Of a stretch of 64,000 nt of DNA, positions 56,398-64,000 are shown one piece after another. A program made the translations under genes and the position numbers. This DNA comes from Vermamoeba vermiformis (lineage: Eukaryota; Tubulinea; Echinamoebida), in NCBI GenBank assembly GCA_045837725.1, contig JBEWZL010000080.1, positions 1-64,000 on the forward strand, given 5' to 3'. Each line of letters starts with the position of its first letter. Position 1 is the stretch's first letter. The notes beneath the pieces are model-generated. The model made no database searches and had not been told where the DNA came from. It saw only the letters and a list, made by a program, of their open reading frames with translations.

Positions 56398-58019
56398 TTA
56401 CATTAACAATTCATTGATGGCTCTATTCATCTTCTCTTTAAGTGCCTCGTGTTCGGTTAACAACTGTTTGTACTTGCCATTCACATCGTTCAATTCCGTC
56501 TGCAATTTCGCGATCTGCGCGTCTTTGTGGCTATCGTTATCGTTATCATTGCGTTCTTTTGTTGTAAATGTAATAATGTCGCTATTTTTAAGCTCCATAA
56601 CGTCATAATCATCTTCAATATCAACATCGTCCGTCTTGATCGACAAGAGATCTTGTTCGGAGACATCAAAAGTGGCTGCAATATTTCTTTTAAGCATATT
56701 GATTAGATCATTCTGTATATAACTGTCTTTTGCCAATGAAACGACCATCGCTCGCCATCCATCATTTCCTCGTCGAACTTTAAAAATTGAATCTTTTTTG
56801 GTTAGATCAATGTCATGCATAAACCACTTTTCTTCCGAGAAAATATCATCTAGTCCACATAAATAATGTTCTGAATGGAATCCCCAGCCCCATCCTGCTT
56901 CTACGAGTGATTTGTAACCAGGGCAGATCGAGTACTTAACGTTGTACAAGCCAGGATACAATGGGACCGATGGCTCCCATGCAATACTGTACCGGCCCTT
57001 TTCACCTTTTATAACGAATTTTCCTTCTATCAGTTGCTCTTTGTCATTCAGGATCTGAGATCCAAAAGTTAAATAACTCGATTAATTTAAAAAAATTACA
57101 ACTTACTTGAGCAATGCCGGCAACGCTCGAAAGAATTTTTTGTGGGTTTGGTATAAATCCTTGAGTAGACGCAAACGGCAGTTCGATAAAAGAATGACGA
57201 CCAGGTCCGGAACATTTCGCATTGAACCGTAGACTTTCGTGACCTTGTCCACGTAATCTTATCACCAAATGGAGCGTGCTTTCTATAAATTTCGTTACAG
57301 CCGACGGTGTGAGTATACTGATAGTAATTACCCTTCGTAATGTTGTAGTCTTCAATAGTTCTATTGTCTTCAAGTTGCTTTCCGGCAAATATCAATTTTT
57401 GTTGGTCTGGCGGTATTCCTTCTTTATTTTGAATCTAATATTAAAAATAAGTATTACTATATGTATAATAATTTATTTGGTAGGTTTTCAATACTGACCG
57501 CTTGTTTTATACTGAAGATGGGTTGGGACAAATCCACTTCAAGCGTGACCGTTTTGCCAGTTAGAGTCTAACAATGTATTAGCCCACCATAAGATGTAGT
57601 CATTTCTGTACCTTTAAGAAGACCTACAGAGACGTTAGCCGTTGGATCAAGATCGCAAACGAAATTCAATTCCAGAATTAATGTATCAAGTGTAATACAA
57701 AATATTATTGTTTTGTACCTGCACTGTTATTTCAGCGTTAGGATTAACGCACTGGATTGAGGCGTAATTTTTTAATCGCCCCACATCTCCGTCCTCCAGT
57801 ATTCTTCCATTAAAATACCATTCACAATCTATAAAGCTTCTAATTTAATTTTAACGATATGTTTTTAATATCGTGGGACTTACTGGCCCAGAATTGCCTA
57901 TGATTTTTACGCAGAAAATCTTTTAGCTGCGATACAGATTTCTTAGACGCGGCAAACTCGACCTTGTTAAACCTATTAGCGAATACTAAATATAAGGCAC
58001 GATCTTCTACTAGCGCCAT
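56398..58019 (-). CDS. UBL-ubiquitin fusion protein with a novel C-terminal domain
   Basis: Seven exons (57884-58019, 57719-57828, 57612-57623, 57499-57567, 57332-57434, 57107-57282, 56398-57054) join in phase to 420 residues. Residues 1-82 form a diverged ubiquitin-like fold ([38 protein letters not shown]). Residues about 83-158 are close to ubiquitin itself: [49 protein letters not shown], with the lysines equal to K6, K11, K27, K33, K48 and K63 kept. The final Gly is Gln (LRGQ), so it should not be released by deubiquitinases. Residues 159-375 are an unknown domain ([31 protein letters not shown]), ending in a coiled coil. Exon 3 has 12 nt. An integral ubiquitin-fold scaffold is the inference. 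Confidence 0.8.
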
Positions 58020-58124
58020 TGTGTTTGTGTTTCTTTGGCGTTCGTGAAAAAAACAGCTCTTTTTCTTTTGGCGTTTTTGTCGGATTTTTTAAGTCATAAG
58101 TGCACAATAGGACCCATATTATTT
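58020..58124. promoter_or_regulatory. Bidirectional promoter between the UBL-ubiquitin gene and nicalin
   Basis: 105 bp separate the divergent starts at 58019 (minus) and 58125 (plus), so the genes must share promoter space. The stretch is T-rich on the plus strand; an upstream in-frame plus-strand start at 58035 exists but would bury the nicalin signal peptide. Confidence 0.5.
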
Positions 58125-61100
58125 ATGATTCGATCAATGAACAATAAAGTGGTCCTGTCGCTCGTGATCTTCTGCATGATCTGCGTCTCTCAGATCTTGC
58201 CAGCAGATGCAGCGCACGTATTCGATGTACATAGAATGGTACAATATGATAAAGAGGGAGTACATTACGGACCTCAAAAGACTACATTGAATTTATTGGC
58301 AGCGACTTTGAAAGCGTCATCCGAATCTTGGTCAAAATTAGTCATTGTCACTCCTGTTGATCAATTTGATGAAGCTACTTATCAAAAGGTAATTTTATGT
58401 GCAATATTATCGAGCCCTCTAGTTAATTTAATTTTATAAAATAATTGTAGATATTTTTTTTGGCTCGACATCTGGCCTACTTTTCCACAAATATTTAACG
58501 CGTTAATTTATGCCAATTATTGTATAAATAATTTAGAAGAACAGGAATAAGACGTGAAACTAATTTGAAAATTTTTTCAGCTTGTGGACAAGAAAGCTGG
58601 CGGATTGCTTTTGTTGCTTCCTGCGCAGGTAAAAATGCTTAATAATTTTAAATATAACATTTGTTACACGTGTGGCTATTCATTTATCATCTCGGAGATG
58701 AGCATAAGTTCATGAAAGAAAACATTTTGGATCGAGGCTGGTGATCTGCCCGTCTAAATCGTTTGCAACTTGTATTTATAATATTTTCTATGTAGAATTC
58801 TTCGAACACTGGTTCATCCAGCAAATGGACCGCTGAAACCGAGCGTTTTTTGTTGCAGCAAACTATTCCGTTCCCCGTGTACTTTGCATACAGCTCTGAA
58901 GAACTCAACAAGCTTTATCAAGTAAGCACCTTATTACATAATTTTTGCTATACACAGCCACGACGACTTGTTTTGTTCCGTCAACTAGATCCGCTTTTTT
59001 TCGAGGCTTCCAGCCCGTGGAACTCTTAAAATTGAGCCGCTTAAATTATATTTGAATAAGTTCTAATATGGATAGTATATCAGCATGTTTGCTATTCGTA
59101 AATTTGTTAAACTATTGCGAAATAGTTAGATCTCAGGAGTACTGACTTTTTCGCATAAGGAAATCGACAAGACCTCAGTCTCGACGGACAAGGACCAAAA
59201 GAGTTCATCCTCTTGGACAGCTGTGCTCGATCCCAAAGAGTACCGTCTCGTCGTCAATTTGCGCGAGAGCAAACTTGTCAGCACTAGCCGCGATGTCTTC
59301 GCCACTAACATTCAGGTACGAACTTAGTTGTGCATTTACATTGATACTACACGGCATAATATGCAACAATAGGGCTTATAATAATTATGTTTGCATAGTA
59401 TTGAAATATATGCTTAAACAAGCAAGTTTATTATTTTCGCAAAGGCGGATGTGGATGCGTTTTTTTGAGGGCAATTTATTTATATTTACTATCCGTTTAT
59501 TATATTTATATAAGGTGCCTAGTGCTAATGACATTGTAGGGTTGGTTGGCTGGAGTCGGCACTAGCAGCGTGAACGAAGAGTTGAAAAACGCGAGTGACG
59601 AGGGTGCTGATGAAGAGGACGCTCGATTGCCCGAAAAGGAAAAAGAAGAATCGAGTTCTTCGACCAAGAAATCTACGAAGAAAAAGACGAAGAAGAGTCC
59701 TAAGACTGAATCGAACAAGTCTATCAATGCTATGTTGCCGACTATTGCTCTTGTGGCCCGATACGACGGCATCAATACTGCACCTGTAAGCACTTTAATT
59801 CCTAGAATACTATTATAATATGCTTCGTCCATATTAAGAAAATGAACTAGAATTATTTACGACGAAATTTAAATTTTTGAAAATTTTGACCACGTTACTC
59901 GTGCTACTTTTTGCATTATGTGCCAGATCCTAATTTGACTATTTTGTTCAGAGTCTCAACAGCGGTGCAGACGACAACGGCAGCGGTGTAGTCTCTGTCT
60001 TGGAATTGGCACGCTTGTTCAGCAAATTGTACGCGAGCAGTGAAAAGAACGCTGGTCGATACAACTTGTTGTTCTTGTTGACTGCTGGTGATAGCGTTAA
60101 TTATGCTGGTAGGTGCTTTAAGCATGCTACGAATACATGCACTCATAATCTTATTTCGATTTAAATTATTTGTCTAATTTTAGATCGAACTTTTGATCTG
60201 AAATGGAATACGGAACGCGTCTAAATTGAAATCGAATATGATATTTTGTTATTAATTACTCTGTATTCCTTTAGGTACCAAGTACTGGTTAGACAACACT
60301 GACGAGAAGATCTTGGACAACATTGAATTCGTGCTGTCTCTGGACTCGTTGATGGGCGCAAAGGACGGTGCTAACTTGTTTGTTTCGAGACCTCCTAAGC
60401 AAAAACATATTATCAAGTTGTACAACGTAAGTAGAGCTACTGAAAAATTTACCAGATCGGATCTGCATCTGCTACTTTCTGCTATCATTGTGAACGTTGG
60501 AGATTACTGACGTTGGTTCATGAACCAGGATTTCACTGAAACTGCCAAGGCTCACGGACTCCAATTCGAAGTGGTGCAAAAGAAGATCAACAACTCGCAG
60601 TGGGACGTCAACTGGCAACACGAGCGCTTTTCACGTCAAAGAATCGCTGCCGGCACTATTTCATCCCATGCTGCCGCTGTTCCTATCAACTTGCGCGGTG
60701 GCTTGTTTGATGACACGTAAGTACTTGGCAGCTATATGCATATACTAGCTCATCTACATAATACATCGAATACGAGTGGTACTACGTTGTCTGGATCTGG
60801 TCGGATCCGTTCTACTTTTTCCAACTTTTTTTCCGTACTAATGCACGGTTATCGTTAGTCGTCATGCGAATATCGATCGTTTGGCAAAGAACATCAAATT
60901 TGTTGCTGAGTCATTGGCCAAGTACATTTACGGCACTGACACTCAGACCAACATCTTCGAAGGTTCGTTGGCTGTTGACAATCAATTCATTGGCGCTTGG
61001 CTCGAGACTTTGGCCTCGTACCCGCGCATGTTCCCGTTCACTGAAAAGAACCACACGATCATCTCCGGATTGGAGCGAACATTGAGCCAGTACACGACTG

Positions 61101-61387
61101 ACGTCTCCCGTCAAACTTTCACCCTCGCTACTTCGAGCGATGAAATTGCTTTCTACGACAGCACGAGCGGACAAATGACTGCATTTAAGTCCAAGCCGTT
61201 CTATTTTGACATGTTCATCTCCGTCGGTGTTTTGGCTTACGGTGCCGTTCTCTATATTCTGATCAGAGTACGTAATGTGACATTGACAGGTGTCATAGTA
61301 GTTCTAACTATTCATTTTTAGGGTTTTGGTGGTGCCATGAGCGATTTGTTGGGCTTGTTTGGCGCAGGAAAAGTGAAAAAAGCGTAA
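58125..61387 (+). CDS. NCLN: Nicalin (nicastrin-like ER membrane protein)
   Basis: Ten exons (58125-58388, 58581-58628, 58796-58921, 59130-59315, 59540-59785, 59952-60108, 60275-60426, 60529-60716, 60859-61267, 61322-61387) join in phase to 613 residues, stop TAA. A signal peptide ends near LPADAA and leads into HVFDVHRMVQYD, the mature start of nicalins. The M28-aminopeptidase-like lumenal domain is readable (PTIALVARYDGINTAP; SLNSGADDNGSGVVSVLEL; LLFLLTAGDSVNYAGTKYWL; KKINNSQWDVNWQHERFSRQR), then one membrane helix (MFISVGVLAYGAVLYILI) and a short tail. Nicalin acts in the ER with NOMO and TMEM147 in membrane-protein biogenesis. The His of AHYD is Arg here, in line with a non-catalytic role. 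A Lys/Ser-rich insertion (KKSTKKKTKKSPK) lies before PTIALVARYD. Near-palindrome TGACAGGTGTCA sits in the last intron. Confidence 0.92.
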
Positions 61388-61453
61388 AAAATCATAATAA
61401 ATTTTAATATTTTAATACAGAATTCACTATTTTGGACCATGGTCGGTTCTCCT

Positions 61454-63875
61454 TTAATAAATTGCCAATAGGAGAGCTAAGATAAGACACCAAACAGCTT
61501 GCACAACACTGGCAGGTGAGGTCTTTTGAGTTATTGGTGTACTCGGCACTGTCATTGGTGTTGCTACTGGTTCAGGTGGAATTTCACCTTGAACAGCAGA
61601 TGATTGGCTCTTGCCAGAGAGACCAACATCAATATTTGCTGGTGCTCCTTCTTGCTGTTGAATTTGCTGCTGGAATGTGTATTGTTGTGATTGCGTGAAG
61701 TCTTGGACTACTTCCGCTGGTGTAGGTTCTTTATTGTTTGGATCTGTACTTCGATTAGATGCCGCATTAATAATGTTTCCATAAGTACTCACCGGGAGCG
61801 ATCTCGAGTTCAGTTTCTAATGTGCTCTGTTGTTGCTCGATGGATCGTTTCTGCGTGACCAATGTGACACGACTGCCGCTGATGCCAGTCACGTTGACGA
61901 ATGTATCTCGTACAATGAGATTGAAGCCAGCAGGGAATGGACTGTCTCCCGTCAAGGTGATCACAATGTTGATCGCTACAAAATGCTCCGTCATCATCAT
62001 CAATTTCATGATGTACATGTTGTCAGCAGGACTTACACTCGGGACAGTAGAGATCAGGGGTGATTGTGAATGTTAGCACGTAGTCTTCAAGCACCCAAGT
62101 GTACGAGTCACTTGCATTCAGCAGTACTTGCGAAGAGAATGGGAAGTTCGGACCAAGACCCACTGAGAAGACTTCAACTGGTGCCACGTTCTAGGTCACA
62201 ACCATAAGATTAGAACTGCATTGACTACATCGATCACTTACGATTGGTGAAAGGTTATTTCTGTCATCGACTTGTGGAATGGAGAAGGAAAGAGAGCCAG
62301 TATTGTTGTAAGTGAATTATCCTATTCTCGTGTTGCGATCAACGCACTCGAGAATCGGAACAACGTTTTGGATGGGCATTGGCGCCAAAGTATAAAGCAC
62401 GTGGTTTATGCTAACGTGCACCCTGCAATTGTCACCAAGCACGACACTTCCCTAATTAAGATTATCGACCGTTAATACCAATGTGGTACTATTAGTCTCA
62501 AGTACTATTAACTTACATAAGTCGAGTCGAATCCGCCATCGGGAAGGCGAGCGCGAACGTTGACGTTGAACGAGTTCCAATCCAGTCCCGTAATCTCAAA
62601 GTACCGCGTTCTTGTTGACGTTCCCAATGACAGCACCGTTTGATCAACTATATATGATATTATTAGCAGATGCTATGAAGGTAACATGGAGTTTGAGGTG
62701 TACGTACCGTTAGAAAAAGTTAACATGCGGTTTTCAGGACTGAAGTTGTTTGTAGGGATCAATTGGCCAGAGACTAACTCCACGAAATATGCCTAATTGG
62801 CGAAACATTAAGCAAAAACGATTATGATACCATCGCTTCTCTTACCTGATTGTTGAGGTAGACATGAGTTAACGCTTTACCGTTGTGATAGATCAACGAT
62901 TTGTCGTTAAGATAGAAAGTCTGGCCGTTCAAATCGGTATACGTTTTGTTCAACGTAATGGCTCCAGTGGCCTGCTCCCAAGTTAGTTTTCACTGAAATT
63001 TCACGAGACCGTTTGGCGGATCCCATGACTTGCTTAAACTACTTACGGCGTCAAGTTTGAGCAATCCACCAACACCATTGACTGACGATTGATGCATCAA
63101 GATGACTTCATCGTCGACAATTTGGTGGTTAAAGATATTAACATTCAAAGTGTTGAAGTACGTTGGAGACGCCACGATAGAAGAGCCACCGAGTTCGGTA
63201 GGTCCCGCAACGATAATCGGAAATTCCGTGGAGCTGGTGGTTGATTTGTACACCAACACTTCGGGCTTGATGGTCGTGCCGGTGAAGTCTCCGTTGATGT
63301 TTGGCTGCTGGTCGTCAGGAACAGAAGTTGAATCTTGGAAGTACAGCAGGGGGTCCGTTCTCGCGAGGTTGGTCTCAGGTCTGACTTTGACCAGCCAATC
63401 ATTTTTGTAGGGTACCATGGGTACCACACCAAAGCTGAACGGATCGCTGTAACTTGTAGTTTGGGCCAGGGTGATGGTGTTGATGACATTTGTTGAAGAT
63501 GTTCCAGAAAAATAGAACTTGTTCTCTTCAAGCATTGTTAGCAGAGGCTGTTCTTCGGGGACGAAACTAACAAAAAGTGCGATCAGATGCGATCCTAATT
63601 TTTGGCTAGGTACGTACTACAACAATGGATCATATGTGCCATCCGATGTATTAACTTTGAATATTTTAGGGCCTGAATCATAGATCAGAACGTAACCGAC
63701 CCCCTATTTTTAAGAAAGGTAAGATGCGGATTAGACTTAATTTTCATACCTTGCTATCCTGAATAAGGTCGTATGAGCTCTGCTGGACCTGCATAGAGCT
63801 ATTCGGGTCTGAAGGGAAGCGCCAAATTACGTTTAAGACCGTTGTCTTGCCATTTGAAACCGCAGAGCAACGAAC
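61454..63875 (-). pseudogene. Surface glycoprotein copy E (inverted, partial at right edge, with a stop)
   Basis: Reads from the right edge leftwards; the signal-peptide exon is beyond the window. Parts in order: RCSAVSNGKTTVLNVIWRF; VGYVLIYDSGPKIFKV; VPMVPYKNDWLVKVR; VDDEVILMHQSS; TYTDLNGQTFYLNDK; LAPMPIQNVVPILECVD; TWVLEDYVLTFTI; FVNVTGISGSRVTLV; STLETELEIAP; then a stem and the GPI-type tail VVQAVWCLILALLLAIY. In the conserved GYFAYNN position the DNA reads G-stop-F-T-Y-N-N, an in-frame TAA (minus strand, 62316-62318). The splice sites around it are normal, so this one change would truncate the protein before its anchor. It may be a young pseudogene, an allele, or a sequencing error. Confidence 0.7.
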
Positions 63876-64000
63876 CTGAAGGCAAATTAATTTATTTTCT
63901 CGGCCATTAAAAAAAATAAATTTAAAGGTTGCGATTGCTCAAATGACAATGGGGAGCAGAATACTTTTAAGATCTTCGAAAATTACAATAAAAAAATATG

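Noticed and set aside
1-64000. CRISPR arrays, bacterial operons or ribosome-binding sites
   Set aside because: The window has spliceosomal introns throughout and no regularly spaced repeats; it is eukaryotic nuclear DNA.

Overview
The window is nuclear DNA of a gene-dense unicellular eukaryote with an AT-rich genome. Almost every gene is split by short GT-AG introns, mostly 40-70 nt, often with GTAAGT/GTACGT donors. Gene content (NBR1-type autophagy receptor, nicalin, mLST8, ubiquitin-fold proteins, GPI-anchored surface proteins) suggests a protist of the opisthokont/amoebozoan side of the tree, but I cannot name the organism. Of 23 host gene models whose end I can read, 18 stop at TAA, 5 at TAG and none at TGA.

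Layout. 1-19.2 kb holds housekeeping and small membrane genes: two related small membrane proteins (the first cut by the left edge), an ankyrin/ANKRD40-like protein, a multi-pass membrane protein, a small mitochondrial-looking protein, a secreted nucleoside hydrolase, a single-C2 protein, a kelch protein, a small conserved membrane protein, a 4-coumarate-CoA-ligase-like acyl-CoA synthetase with microexons and two GC-AG introns, and a compact PB1-FW-UBA protein. 20.0-22.8 kb is a GPI-anchored surface protein with EGF-like cysteine modules, with a decayed EGF-like module just upstream. 22.9-26.9 kb is a UvrD-type helicase fused to a nuclease-like domain that keeps Fe-S cysteines but seems to lack the catalytic acids.

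27.3-51.6 kb is a head-to-tail array of four large secreted GPI-anchored glycoproteins (copies A-D); a fifth, inverted copy (E) sits at 61.5-63.9 kb and runs off the right edge. Copies A-C look intact. Copies A and C share a near-identical 149-bp exon tract, which points to gene conversion. Copy D is split by a 10.4-kb insertion with 73-bp terminal inverted repeats and a perfect 8-bp target duplication. That DNA transposon carries two divergent genes, and it has in turn been entered by a Ty3/gypsy LTR element with identical LTRs. Copy E has an in-frame stop. The EGF-like protein shares the C-terminal plan of the family and looks like a distant relative.

51.8-61.4 kb returns to cellular genes: an F-box/zinc-cluster protein, a secreted cysteine-rich protein, the TOR-complex WD protein LST8, an unusual UBL-ubiquitin fusion ending LRGQ with a new C-terminal domain, and nicalin, whose start lies 105 bp from that of the ubiquitin-fold gene.

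Two short DNA words recur in introns across the window: the palindrome TGACACGTGTCA and CGGATCTG/CAGATCCG. No tRNA, rRNA or CRISPR was found.
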